A stretch of DNA of 64,000 nt from an uncultured Aquimarina sp. (GCA_947498705.1 CANMLW010000003.1:124001-188000); one strand, 5' to 3'; shown: positions 8,160-17,191, counted from the stretch's first letter. Made by a program: numbers and translations. The notes: a model not told the origin generated them from the sequence alone.

Positions 8160-9551
8160 ATGAAGAAAAGCGAAGAATTATTCTATTTAATACAATCTTT
8201 ATCCAAGAGTGAAAAACGTTATTTTAAGTTGAGTATTGCTGGTAATGAATCGGCAGAGTATCTTCAGTTATTCGATGCAATTGAAGCGCAAAAATCGTAT
8301 AACGAAAGTGATATTAAAGCTTTTTTTAAAGACAAGGTTTTTATCAATCAGTTGACCACTATCAAAAACTATTTAAAACAACGCATTCTTCAATCCCTAA
8401 GAAATTATCATTCAAAAACCTCTAAGAATGCCGAGTTACTGGACATTATCCGTAACGTAGAAATTTTGTTTCAAAAAGGGCAATACACCATTTGTTTAAG
8501 CGAATTATCACGTGCAGAAAAGAAGGCAAAAAACTTTCAACAAAACACCTTATTGTTTCACATACAAGACTGGAAAAGAAAAGTACATCAGGCATTATAC
8601 CCTCAAGATTTCGAATCACTTAAAACCATTATTCTTGCTCAAAAAAACACATTACAAGCCACTAACGAGTATGTGAATCTTCTTTTGGCAAATATTAATC
8701 CTTCTCAGTTTTCACTATCACACAAAAAAACAACATCGTTACAAAACAGAACCCTCAAAACCTTACACAAATACAGGAAACAACTACTCTCTCAACATTC
8801 TGACAAAGCAAAACAAACACTAGAAGACCTTCTTAAAGAATGGGAGCAACACCCAGATTTGTTAAAAGAATATTTTGCAATGTATTTTTCTGTTTACAAC
8901 AATTTGCTTGGTTTTTTAGTATTCAACAAACAACATAAAGAAGCATTTGTACGTATTTTGCTTTTAAAACAGAAAATACAAACCACTCCCACCATTTCTG
9001 CCCCTGTTATTAAGGAAATATTACGCCTATATACGATGGAGTTAGAAATTCACAGAAATCTAAAAGGACTGCATACCACTCATGAGATCATAGACGAAAT
9101 ACAAGACTTTATCAATCAACACAAGACTCTGGTTCCTGACAATTACTGGCTCTCCTTTCGTTTTCAGTTTGCCAACATTTATTTCTTAAAAAAAGACTAT
9201 AAAAAAGCATTGTTTTGGATCAATGATATCATCAATCATCTTACAAAAAAAGATCGACAAGATTTAATCATTTACACGTATTGGCTTAATTTATTAGTAC
9301 ACTATGAACTCGGCAATGGTTTTACTCTTCGGTACTTGATTGACAACTTTAAGAAATTATTAAAAAAGCAAAAAAACATAGATTTCTATGAGAAAATAAT
9401 TCTAAAATTTTTATCCAAAACTGCCGAATATTCACCAACAAAAAAAAGAACTGCTTTTGTAGAACTTAGGACACAACTAGAAGAGCATCCCGTTCCCGAT
9501 CATATTCTAGGATATATAGACTTTAATGAATGGATGCAACAAACAGTATAA
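8160..9551 (+). CDS. large alpha-helical cytosolic protein of unknown function
   Basis: I do not recognise a named family for this 463-residue protein. It has no signal peptide or membrane segment and is almost entirely predicted helix, rich in Lys, Gln and Leu. It opens MKKSEELFYLIQSLSKSEKRYFKLS and contains weak TPR-like helix pairs (FANIYFLKKDYKKALFWINDIINHL near residues 340-365). Full-length proteins of this kind appear to be common in flavobacteria as hypotheticals, from general knowledge. It is preceded by its own TAnnTTTG element and followed by 174 bp before modA, so a separate unit is likely. A scaffold or regulatory role is only a guess. Confidence 0.75.
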   Translation: MKKSEELFYLIQSLSKSEKRYFKLSIAGNESAEYLQLFDAIEAQKSYNESDIKAFFKDKVFINQLTTIKNYLKQRILQSLRNYHSKTSKNAELLDIIRNVEILFQKGQYTICLSELSRAEKKAKNFQQNTLLFHIQDWKRKVHQALYPQDFESLKTIILAQKNTLQATNEYVNLLLANINPSQFSLSHKKTTSLQNRTLKTLHKYRKQLLSQHSDKAKQTLEDLLKEWEQHPDLLKEYFAMYFSVYNNLLGFLVFNKQHKEAFVRILLLKQKIQTTPTISAPVIKEILRLYTMELEIHRNLKGLHTTHEIIDEIQDFINQHKTLVPDNYWLSFRFQFANIYFLKKDYKKALFWINDIINHLTKKDRQDLIIYTYWLNLLVHYELGNGFTLRYLIDNFKKLLKKQKNIDFYEKIILKFLSKTAEYSPTKKRTAFVELRTQLEEHPVPDHILGYIDFNEWMQQTV

Positions 9552-9725
9552 ACACGACCATTTATATCATATCTTCATTTCTTGTTTTATTAGTTAAATG
9601 AATATAAATACAGTAAAAAAAATTCATATTACAGCATTATATGGTTACCTTGACCTTTTGACAAGTTAAAATTGATTTAAGTGAACGATGCCTAAACTGT
9701 TGTAAAAGGATCATAAAAAAAACAG

Positions 9726-10481
9726 ATGATAAAGAGGCTATATTTATTAGGTATACTGATAATACTAAGTATTTCGTGTAAACAAAAACAAGATAGTAAG
9801 TTAACTATTGCAGTCGCCTCGAATATGCAGTTTGCCATCAAAGAGTTATCAAAAACATTTACAGAACAAACAGGAATCGTTTGCGACCTTGTTATAAGTT
9901 CATCGGGTAAATTAACTGCACAAATTAAAGAAGGTGCCCCTTTTGATATATTTGTTTCTGCCGATGAAAAATACCCAACAGAACTCTTTGAAACAGGGTT
10001 TACTAACGGTGCTCCCAAAATCTATGGGTACGGAAAATTAGTCTTATGGTCTATGTATCAAGACATTAATCCATCTCTAGATATTCTTAATACACCAAGT
10101 ATTCGTTATATTGCCATGGCAAACCCCAAAACAGCTCCTTACGGTATTGCTTCTGTCGAAGTTTTAAAAAAACACAATCTCTATAAAGAGATACAAGACA
10201 AATTAGTGTATGGAGAAAGTATCTCTCAAACCAATCAATTTATAGTTTCAAAATCAGCAGAAATAGGGTTTACTTCAAAATCCGTAGTTTTATCATCTCA
10301 AATAAAAAACAAAGGTAAATGGATCCCTTTGAGCGAAAAAGATTATTCTAAAATAGCTCAGGCAGTGGTTATAATTAAGCAAACCTATAGAACACAAAAA
10401 AAAGCGGAAAAATTTTATAACTTTTTATCCTCTATAAGTGCAAAAAAGATTCTTGAAAACTATGGATATTCGACTCTGTAA
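9726..10481 (+). CDS. modA: molybdate ABC transporter substrate-binding lipoprotein ModA
   Basis: This 251-residue periplasmic binding protein is anchored as a lipoprotein: the signal MIKRLYLLGILIILSISC ends at a lipobox cysteine. The mature part follows ModA closely: LTIAVASNMQFAIKELSKTFTEQTGI, then SSSGKLTAQIKEGAPFDIFVSADEKYP, and later IAMANPKTAPYGIASVEVLKK. The serines in the SSSGKL segment are typical oxyanion contacts. It begins the modABC operon, 56 bp before modB. No molybdenum-cofactor riboswitch or ModE gene was seen nearby. Tungstate cannot be excluded as a substrate. Confidence 0.92.
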   Translation: MIKRLYLLGILIILSISCKQKQDSKLTIAVASNMQFAIKELSKTFTEQTGIVCDLVISSSGKLTAQIKEGAPFDIFVSADEKYPTELFETGFTNGAPKIYGYGKLVLWSMYQDINPSLDILNTPSIRYIAMANPKTAPYGIASVEVLKKHNLYKEIQDKLVYGESISQTNQFIVSKSAEIGFTSKSVVLSSQIKNKGKWIPLSEKDYSKIAQAVVIIKQTYRTQKKAEKFYNFLSSISAKKILENYGYSTL

Positions 10482-10537
10482 ATCACTTTTTGAAAAGTGA
10501 CAATGATCAAAACCATTAACATATAACGATCAACATC

Positions 10538-11209
10538 ATGGATTGGCAACCCTTATTATTAACATTTAAATTGGCACTAGTAACAACAATTCTTTTGCTA
10601 ATTGTATCTATCCCTTTGGCCTACTGGCTTGCCTATTCAAAATCCAAAATAAAACCAATTATAGAAACCTTTGTTAGCATGCCACTAGTATTGCCTCCTA
10701 CGGTTATAGGGTTTTATCTTTTACTTGTTTTTAGTCCCTCTAGTATGATTGGTCATTGGTTACATACTACTTTGGGGATACAACTTATCTTTTCGTTTAA
10801 AGGATTGGTTATTGCATCTATTATATATAGCTTACCCTTTATGGTTCATCCAATACAGGCTGGATTTGCAAACCTTTCATCTACTCTTATCGAAGCTTCT
10901 TATGTTTTAGGTAAATCAAAAATGAGGACACTTTTCAAAATATTACTCCCTAATATAAAACCTTCTTTGCTAACTGGTATCATTTTGGCCTTTGCTCATA
11001 CCATTGGGGAGTTTGGTGTAGTTTTAATGATTGGAGGTAACATACCTGGTAAAACAAAAGTAGCATCTATAGCAATTTATGACGAAGTAGAAGCTCTTAA
11101 TTATGACTCGGCTAATATGTATTCATTTATTCTTTTCATAATTACATTTTTCATTTTACTACTTGTTTATGTAATAAATGGTAGCTACCTAAAACGGTTC
11201 TGGAGATGA
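10538..11209 (+). CDS. modB: molybdate ABC transporter permease ModB
   Basis: This 223-residue inner-membrane permease has about five to six helices. It shows the binding-protein-dependent transport EAA loop (EASYVLGKSKMRTLFKILLPNIKPSLLTGIILAFAHTIGEFG), including the HTIGEFG ending typical of ModB/CysT proteins. The PLVLPPTVIGFYLL stretch is also typical of ModB. Its stop overlaps the modC start by 4 bp (ATGA), so translation is coupled. Confidence 0.93.
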   Translation: MDWQPLLLTFKLALVTTILLLIVSIPLAYWLAYSKSKIKPIIETFVSMPLVLPPTVIGFYLLLVFSPSSMIGHWLHTTLGIQLIFSFKGLVIASIIYSLPFMVHPIQAGFANLSSTLIEASYVLGKSKMRTLFKILLPNIKPSLLTGIILAFAHTIGEFGVVLMIGGNIPGKTKVASIAIYDEVEALNYDSANMYSFILFIITFFILLLVYVINGSYLKRFWR

Positions 11210-12099
11210 TACAACTTATATTACAAAAAGAACTGGATGCTGTAAACGGAAAAATGCTTCTCGATATTAATATTACTATTGATCAAGGAAGTTTAGTTAC
11301 ATTTTACGGAAATTCTGGAGCAGGAAAAACTTCTATTCTTAGGATGATTGCTGGTTTACTGAAAGTGGATAAAGGATGTATCAGGATACATGAAAAAACA
11401 TGGCTCGATACTGAAAAAGGAGTTTGTCTGAAGCCTCAACAACGAAAAATTGGGTTTATGTTTCAGGAATATGCCTTGTTTCCTAATATGACCGTAAAAG
11501 AAAACCTTCTTTTTGCCCTAGAAAAAGGACAAGATCCTAGCATCGTAAACGAGCTAATAGAGATTATAGAATTAGAGCAATTACAAGATAGCAAACCTCA
11601 AAAACTTTCTGGAGGTCAAAAACAAAGAGTCGCATTGGCCAGAGCCATGGTTCGCAAACCCGAAATTCTCATGTTAGACGAACCTCTATCTGCCTTACAT
11701 CATCATATGCGGTCTAAGCTACAGGATTATATTCTCAAAATACATCAAAAATATGCTATAACAACAATACTGATAAGCCATGATATTAGCGAGGTTATCA
11801 AAATGTCTGATCATGTTTTTGTGCTTGATCAGGGGCAAATAGTAAAACAAGGAGATCCTTTGACCTTATTAACTCATCATAGTATCAATAATAATGTGCA
11901 GTTTATTGGTGAAATTATTAGCATAGAAAAAAAAGAAAATACCCAATGTATCATTACACTTTTGACAGGCGCAAATTTCATTCATATTCCTATTGAAGAG
12001 AAAAAAGTGCAATCCTTTAGAATTGGCGACCGGGTAGAGGTAAGTTCAGATGTTTTTAATCCGGTTTTAAAAAAGATTGCTACAACACCTAATATGTAG
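11206..12099 (+). CDS. modC: molybdate ABC transporter ATP-binding protein ModC
   Basis: This 297-residue ATPase energises the ModAB importer. Walker A (GNSGAGKTS) sits near residue 34, the Q-loop is in MFQEYALFPNMTVKENL, and the signature is LSGGQKQRVALARA. Walker B is LMLDEPLSAL and the switch histidine lies in ILISHDISEV. The D-loop is unusual: after SAL the expected Asp is replaced by a His run (HHH). The last ~70 residues form a molybdate-binding TOBE-like domain (VQFIGEIISIEKKENTQCIITLL onward). It overlaps modB by 4 bp. Substrate is inferred from the ModA partner. Confidence 0.92.
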   Translation: MIQLILQKELDAVNGKMLLDINITIDQGSLVTFYGNSGAGKTSILRMIAGLLKVDKGCIRIHEKTWLDTEKGVCLKPQQRKIGFMFQEYALFPNMTVKENLLFALEKGQDPSIVNELIEIIELEQLQDSKPQKLSGGQKQRVALARAMVRKPEILMLDEPLSALHHHMRSKLQDYILKIHQKYAITTILISHDISEVIKMSDHVFVLDQGQIVKQGDPLTLLTHHSINNNVQFIGEIISIEKKENTQCIITLLTGANFIHIPIEEKKVQSFRIGDRVEVSSDVFNPVLKKIATTPNM

Positions 12100-12210
12100 C
12101 ATCTCTAAAACTTGGCTAAAGATTCAACACCTCCATATAATAGTAGTTGTTTTTAAAACCTTTTTGCTTTACTCTTATGGTTCTTCTCATACAAATTTGT
12201 CCTCATTCTA

Positions 12211-12246
12211 AAAAAAAGGCAAAGCCTGTTATTATCAAAATAACAG
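12211..12246 (-). terminator. rho-independent terminator after the double-glycine peptide gene
   Basis: Read on the minus strand, an 8-bp stem (12226-12233 with 12239-12246) is followed by a second short hairpin AGGC-TTT-GCCT (12217-12227) and a run of Ts (12211-12217). It lies 34 bp after the peptide's stop codon. Confidence 0.65.
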
Positions 12247-12279
12247 ACTTCGTTCTAGATTTATCACATAAACCAGCCT

Positions 12280-12507
12280 TTATTCTGCAGGAGTAATACT
12301 GTTTACTTGTTTACAGGTTTGTTTTCCTAAACCAATAGGGTTTTTGCATTGACTAACTTGAGGAGCATAGCAGGTCCATTTATGATCTTTAAATCCTTTG
12401 GTCTTAACAACACAAGAATATTTCTTGGTTTCGCCGATCCCACCGTTAATATGCTTCAGTTCCTTTCTTTCAATTTTGTAGCTCTTAAGAGCTTTAAATT
12501 TGTTCAT
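12280..12507 (-). CDS. double-glycine-leader small secreted peptide (bacteriocin/signal-like)
   Basis: The predicted 75-residue product has a basic N-terminal leader ending in ELKHINGG (residues 16-23), the classic motif cut by C39-peptidase ABC exporters. The predicted mature part is 52 residues (24-75), basic, with four cysteines at 32, 46, 54 and 65 that could form two disulfides. No modification enzyme, immunity gene or peptidase gene lies beside it. It has its own terminator. A tripartite exporter operon is at the left end of the window, about 8 kb away, but a functional link is an inference. Function could be antimicrobial, signalling or another extracellular role. Confidence 0.7.
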   Translation of the reverse strand: MNKFKALKSYKIERKELKHINGGIGETKKYSCVVKTKGFKDHKWTCYAPQVSQCKNPIGLGKQTCKQVNSITPAE

Positions 12508-12654
12508 ATATGATCATTTAATAATAAATACGGACCTACTTCTAGGTCTCGATATTAAAAGTTTATATGCAATAGTTCTTAAACTTGTAAATTGTTACCC
12601 AAAATCAAAAATTAAATAAGTTCTGCTTATTAGCTATGAGGAAAAACTAACCAT

Positions 12655-12680
12655 AAAAAAGGCTGCCATAAATGGCAGCC
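12655..12680 (-). terminator. rho-independent terminator of the first metalloprotease gene
   Basis: On the minus strand the stem GGCTGCCA-(TTTA)-TGGCAGCC (12661-12680) is followed directly by six Ts (12655-12660), 28 bp after the stop codon. Confidence 0.85.
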
Positions 12681-12708
12681 TTGTAACTATCGAAAACAAT
12701 AGTTCACA

Positions 12709-15700
12709 TTACTTCACAATAAAACTTTTTGTCCCGTTTGCACTTTTTGTTTGTATGTTTACAAAATATAGTCCTTGTCTTAGTTTTCCATTAAGAGGTA
12801 ATGACAAATAATTTCCAGAAAGTTTTTGTTGACTAAAATCAGCCACTTTTCTTCCGTTAGTGTCAAATACAGTAATTCTTGCATTTCCAGTAGTAGCATT
12901 ACTAAAGGCTACATCCAAATTACCATAAGAAGCAACTGGATTAGCAATAGAGAAGAAATCTCTGCTATTAGAGTTGTCAGATTTACTGGCAGTTACTGCT
13001 ACTGTATAATCTTCATACTCTCCAAAACGAACATCATTAGTACCGGTATCACAAGGGTTGTTTTCATTATCATAGTAAGAAACCAATACTCTCATTCTTG
13101 TTGACCCGACATTTGCTGTTTGCGGTACACTTATCGACACGCTACCCGCTAGATTAGATGTTTTTGTTACCGTATAATTCTCACCAGCATCTGCAAAATC
13201 ACCATCACGATTCCAATCGATCCAAGCATATATTTCGTCGGTAGATCCACCTTGATATCCTATAATGGTCACATTAAGATTATAGCTTGTTCCTCTGCTT
13301 ACACTTGCCGTAGAGGAGGTATGATCTTCATAACCTGTAGCACCACGTGTTGATGAGTTATTAATCCCTGCAAAAGTAACATTCGATATTGCCTCTGGAC
13401 CATCATTACCATTAGCAGTACAATAGGTTACTGTAACCTGACATGGTTCGCAAGAACCACCACAATCAATACCGGTTTCATCTCCATTTTGTATCCCATC
13501 ATTACAAGTAGGATCTACTTGACAAGGTTCACAAGAACCGCCACAGTCGATACCGGTTTCATCTCCGTTTTGTATCCCATCGTTACATGTTGGATCGGTA
13601 CCTCCTCCTGTAATAGTTACTGTATAATCTTCTACCTCTCCAAAATTAAAGGACTCACATGGAGTAGGTATCCCATTGTATTTCATAGATACTCTCATAC
13701 GAGTATTCCCGTTGGTAGCAGATGCAGGTACTGTAAAACTTCCGCTTACAGAAGTATCTTTAGAAGCTGCTTTGCTAAATACTTGCTCTCCACTATCTGC
13801 AAAATCACCATCTCTGTTATAATCGATCCATACACTATATCCTTCATCATAAACCGTACCCGACCATGTTGGAGTAATAGTGATTGTATTAGATGCTCCT
13901 TTAGACAGAGTAGTAGAAAGAGAAGTATAATTTCCATACCCTCCAGAAGAACCCGTGGTGGTATTATTAATACTGCCTAATGTTACGTTGCTTATATACT
14001 CGTCTGTAACACTTTGACCGTTCGAAGAACAATAAGTTGGATCGGTCGTATCGGTTAATGTAGTTACAGAAACGGTATTACTAAAGTCAGAAGTATTACC
14101 TGCAGCATCTTTTGCTTTTACTCTAAATTGATAGGCAGTATTAGCCGTTAATCCTGTTACTGTATGCGATGTACCTGTTACCGTTGTTACCACCGTATTA
14201 CCCTGATAAACATCATAGCCAGTTACTCCAACATTATCGGTAGAAGCTGTCCAGGATAAACCTACTGTAGTTTGAGTTACATTAGACGAAGCTAAGTTAG
14301 CAGGAGTTGTAGGTGCTTGTGTATCACTAGTATCTTCGGGTAAAGTAGTAGCATTGGCAGTATTACTAAATCCAGATTCATTACCAGCAGCATCTTTTGC
14401 CTTTACTCTAAATGAGTATGCCGTAGCTGCAGTTAATCCCGTAATCTGACGCGTTGTTCCTGTAACAGTAGCTACTACATTATTTCCTTGGTATACATCA
14501 TAGCCAGTTACCCCAACATTATCGGTAGAAGCTGTCCAGGATAAATCGATGGTGGTTTGTGTAATGTTAGAAGCAGTTAACCCACTAGGTGTAGTAGGTG
14601 CTTGATTATCTACAGTACCTCCTGTAATTGTAAAGTTGGCATTGGATATATCATAAAAGATATGATTGGATCCTCTAACCATAATTCTATTTTGAGTACC
14701 TTGATTATTAGGAACTGTAATCGCATGCGAACCATCATTCGCCACCCCTGATGCTATAGTCACCGGATACGTATTCCCTCCATCAGTTGACAATAAAATA
14801 TCTACATTAGCAGCATTTACACCATTTCCTGTCGTTCCTGCTACGCTCCAAGTAACCGTTTGAGAAGATCCCGCAGCCCAACTTACATTGGTATTAGGTG
14901 CATTTACTACAAAAGGACCTGCATTTCCACTTACTGTAATTTGGGTATTGTCTGATGCCGTATTACCACCACCTGCATGATTATCTCGTACGGTAAGTCT
15001 AAAATTCATTGTCCTGGCCACAGAAGGTACTACTTCCCATTCTGACGCAGTATTTCCTGCAATTACTGTAGCCAAATCAGGCATATATCTATCTGGTGAT
15101 GTTTTGGATGATAACGAACGAAACGCTGGTCCCGATGTAGAGGTTGCTACTGGTGGCATGGTTGCTACCTGAGAATCCATTTGTTCCCAGTTATACGTTA
15201 ACTGATCTGCAGCATTCGCATCTGACCCTGATCCTTTTAGAATAAATGGGGTTGATTTTGGTATGGTAAAATTGCTTCCGGCATTGGCTGTTGGAGCTGT
15301 ATTACCAGTAACTGTATTTTGTGAACAAGTAGCACTTCCGGTTACATGAGCCCACATTTCTTGTATACTAATCGCATGAAAATGATCATCACTATTATTC
15401 TGAACATTTGGACTACAAATACCTGCATATCCCATAATAGTAGAGGCACTACCAGGTTCCATCGCAGTACTACCATTTCGTTGGCAAGAATTATTTTGTG
15501 TATGATTTGCTCCAAATTGATGCCCTAGCTCATGCGCAACATAATCTACATCAAACGGGTCTCCTTTTGGAGTATTACGACCCGTAAACCCTTCTGCCTT
15601 TCTACTACCACAAACAACTCCTAAACCAGCTACACCACCATCACCTGTACCTACAACGTGCCCTACGTCATAGTTTCCATTTCCTATTTGTTGATCACAA

Positions 15701-16566
15701 GTAGCTTGATTTTGATCTATTGGTTGTGCTCCATAAGGATCTGTACTACCGTTAAGATAAATAACTCTATCGTTATTCGCTACGATTTGCATGGTAACCC
15801 CAAGATCTGTTTCATAGATACCATTTACTCTGGTCATCGTGGTATTCATGGCTGCCAAAACAGCCGCTTTTTTTACTGCATCTGTTGCACTAGAGGATAC
15901 TCCCTGATCATTGATATGAAACTGTGCATACTCTCCTGTACAAGCAAATGCCAAACGATACGTTCTAAGTCTACCATCATTAGCATTTCTTTGCTGTAGA
16001 CTACCAAAATCAAGATTCGTCTTTTCTAGTCCGAATTCTTTAAGTTCGCAGCTAAATTCTTGTTCACCAGTCATATCATCTTTTGAATACACCATATAAC
16101 TGGTTCTACTTTTAGAATATTCATCAATATATTCTGACTGAGCGCCTGCTCTCATGGTCATTGCGTGAAATCCATCTGTATCAGAAATACTGAATCTAAT
16201 GACAGCGGATTTGTTAACTGTACTTACCCCGATGTACGATTGGATAGATGGAAATTTTTTTGCCAGATCAGGATGCAATACCGATGTTTGAGATACTATA
16301 AACGTTTCGAATTCTCCTTTTCGGTTAGGAAAAGTAATTACTACACCTGAATTTACCGAAGATTTTGCCCGATGCGGAGTTTTTTTAAGCGCATTTTTTA
16401 GTGCTTGTATGTCTAACTTATAAATAGTTTGATTCTTTAAACTTACCTTAGAAGATATACTGGTAAGTTGTTGACCTTTTCCTGAACTTTTTGCCCAAGG
16501 ATTTATTTGAGCATATCCTAAATTAAGAATAAACAAGCCCACGAATACTAATAATCGCGTTTTCAT
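12709..16566 (-). CDS. secreted metzincin metalloprotease (M12B/reprolysin-like) with FN3, GEVED and T9SS modules
   Basis: This 1285-residue extracellular zinc protease starts at the ATG at 16566, which gives the signal peptide MKTRLLVFVGLFILNLGYAQ. An upstream ATG at 16620 would bury it. After a propeptide region, the catalytic domain carries HELGHQFGANH with first His at residue 345, and a downstream Met-turn (STIMGYAG). C-terminal modules follow: an Ig-like region (about 430-640), two FN3 domains (about 655-840), two GEVED domains (about 846-986 and 1045-1188) separated by two copies of a Cys-rich 27-residue unit, and a T9SS type A sorting domain ending FYVNIQTKSANGTKSFIVK-like. Export through the Sec system then T9SS is inferred. 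Modules are shared with the two neighbouring proteases. An AACACAAAC leader motif lies 10 bp upstream. Confidence 0.93.
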   Translation of the reverse strand: MKTRLLVFVGLFILNLGYAQINPWAKSSGKGQQLTSISSKVSLKNQTIYKLDIQALKNALKKTPHRAKSSVNSGVVITFPNRKGEFETFIVSQTSVLHPDLAKKFPSIQSYIGVSTVNKSAVIRFSISDTDGFHAMTMRAGAQSEYIDEYSKSRTSYMVYSKDDMTGEQEFSCELKEFGLEKTNLDFGSLQQRNANDGRLRTYRLAFACTGEYAQFHINDQGVSSSATDAVKKAAVLAAMNTTMTRVNGIYETDLGVTMQIVANNDRVIYLNGSTDPYGAQPIDQNQATCDQQIGNGNYDVGHVVGTGDGGVAGLGVVCGSRKAEGFTGRNTPKGDPFDVDYVAHELGHQFGANHTQNNSCQRNGSTAMEPGSASTIMGYAGICSPNVQNNSDDHFHAISIQEMWAHVTGSATCSQNTVTGNTAPTANAGSNFTIPKSTPFILKGSGSDANAADQLTYNWEQMDSQVATMPPVATSTSGPAFRSLSSKTSPDRYMPDLATVIAGNTASEWEVVPSVARTMNFRLTVRDNHAGGGNTASDNTQITVSGNAGPFVVNAPNTNVSWAAGSSQTVTWSVAGTTGNGVNAANVDILLSTDGGNTYPVTIASGVANDGSHAITVPNNQGTQNRIMVRGSNHIFYDISNANFTITGGTVDNQAPTTPSGLTASNITQTTIDLSWTASTDNVGVTGYDVYQGNNVVATVTGTTRQITGLTAATAYSFRVKAKDAAGNESGFSNTANATTLPEDTSDTQAPTTPANLASSNVTQTTVGLSWTASTDNVGVTGYDVYQGNTVVTTVTGTSHTVTGLTANTAYQFRVKAKDAAGNTSDFSNTVSVTTLTDTTDPTYCSSNGQSVTDEYISNVTLGSINNTTTGSSGGYGNYTSLSTTLSKGASNTITITPTWSGTVYDEGYSVWIDYNRDGDFADSGEQVFSKAASKDTSVSGSFTVPASATNGNTRMRVSMKYNGIPTPCESFNFGEVEDYTVTITGGGTDPTCNDGIQNGDETGIDCGGSCEPCQVDPTCNDGIQNGDETGIDCGGSCEPCQVTVTYCTANGNDGPEAISNVTFAGINNSSTRGATGYEDHTSSTASVSRGTSYNLNVTIIGYQGGSTDEIYAWIDWNRDGDFADAGENYTVTKTSNLAGSVSISVPQTANVGSTRMRVLVSYYDNENNPCDTGTNDVRFGEYEDYTVAVTASKSDNSNSRDFFSIANPVASYGNLDVAFSNATTGNARITVFDTNGRKVADFSQQKLSGNYLSLPLNGKLRQGLYFVNIQTKSANGTKSFIVK
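13435..13596 (-). repeat. two tandem 81-bp Cys-rich units inside the first metalloprotease
   Basis: Units at 13516-13596 and 13435-13515 each encode 27 residues with the pattern DPTCNDGIQNGDETGIDCGG plus CEPCQ. The protein copies are identical except at the unit end; DNA copies differ only at silent sites. A single related unit occurs in the next protease (near 17920-17990). Confidence 0.85.
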
Positions 16567-16576
16567 AATTATTTGA

Positions 16577-16585
16577 GTTTGTGTT
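16577..16585 (-). promoter_or_regulatory. AACACAAAC leader motif, first metalloprotease
   Basis: AACACAAAC on the minus strand, 10 bp upstream of the ATG at 16566. The same nonamer sits 10-18 bp before three other start codons in this cluster. Confidence 0.5.
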
Positions 16586-16833
16586 TGAAAAAATAAATGT
16601 AATGTATCATCAAAAGTCAAAGCTTAGTTAAATAAATAGCTTCACTACTTGATTTTTGGGTATAAAAAATATAACCAGTATCATCAAAATTCATATCCCA
16701 AAAAGTAATCCATTTACATAGACTACATTAAATATCTTACGCAAAGTAAAATCGGTGTACGAATTTTTAATCGAAAGATTAATTTTTAAGTAATCTTTTC
16801 ATCGTTATCGAGAGATAATTACGAAAAATCACT

Positions 16834-16902
16834 TCATCCTGAAAGTTTTCTGAACAGGTCCAACGATAGTGGAATCTTTAAAGGTAATTGTGATGAGTTC
16901 AT
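16834..16902 (-). pseudogene. 22-codon orphan frame behind a duplicated protease leader (possible gene remnant)
   Basis: Starting at the ATG at 16902, a short frame encodes MNSSQLPLKIPLSLDLFRKL plus two residues and stops. Its upstream region is clearly homologous to that of the second metalloprotease. The frame loosely resembles the unusual N-terminal extensions of the other two proteases (RLxP...LKK). It could be the 5' remnant of a lost fourth paralogue, a leader peptide, or chance. No protease-like sequence follows it. Confidence 0.35.
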
Positions 16903-16918
16903 GTTTAAAAAAGTGTTT

Positions 16919-16927
16919 GTTTGTGTT
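16919..16927 (-). promoter_or_regulatory. AACACAAAC leader motif, orphan copy
   Basis: The same nonamer, 16 bp upstream of the ATG at 16902, in a region homologous to the second protease's leader. Confidence 0.45.
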
Positions 16928-16944
16928 ACAAAAATAAGTTACTG

Positions 16945-16975
16945 CATAATTACAACATTATCAGCATTTTACAAA
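16945..16975 (-). promoter_or_regulatory. orphan Bacteroidota-type promoter, TTTG-N19-TAATTATG
   Basis: On the minus strand, TTTG (16972-16975) and TAATTATG (16945-16952) are spaced by exactly 19 nt, matching TTTG-N19-TAnnTTTG with one mismatch. The element and its flanks match the promoter at 20273-20303. It could drive the orphan frame or serve as a distal promoter for the first metalloprotease. Confidence 0.5.
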
Positions 16976-17129
16976 AAATAATTTGTTATATGACATTTTA
17001 TTAACGTATTTCTTAAAATCAAAAAAGTAGTCTTTATAAAGTAAATACACTGTATTATGTAGAGCCAAGGATCTTATAATTGAAGTTTTTTTAACAAAAA
17101 TTTGAGTTTTTTTGTTCAGACATCAAAGA

Positions 17130-17169
17130 AGAAGCTGAATTCTTTGTTTTAACCTAGAATTCAGCTTCT
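17130..17169 (-). terminator. hairpin after the second metalloprotease
   Basis: A 14-bp perfect stem (17130-17143 with 17156-17169) with a 12-nt loop lies 22 bp past the stop codon at 17192. There is little T-tract, so it may act as a 3' stabilising hairpin or weak terminator. Confidence 0.55.
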
Positions 17170-17191
17170 AACCTCAGGTTCTACTCTTTAA

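Larger units (their letters stand above)
16567..17191. other. intergenic region with an orphan copy of the protease promoter and leader
   Basis: The left end holds the promoter of the first metalloprotease. The middle (about 16830-16980) contains a second promoter and leader homologous to that of the second metalloprotease, but it leads only into a 22-codon frame. The right end holds the hairpin of the second protease. No full gene is present. Confidence 0.6.

Noticed and set aside
9552..9725. Possible molybdenum-cofactor riboswitch before modA
   Set aside because: No conserved core was seen in the 174-bp gap, so none is claimed.
12826..13980. Plus-strand frames inside the first metalloprotease
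   Set aside because: They lie antisense to a strong T9SS protease and show no codon or family support.
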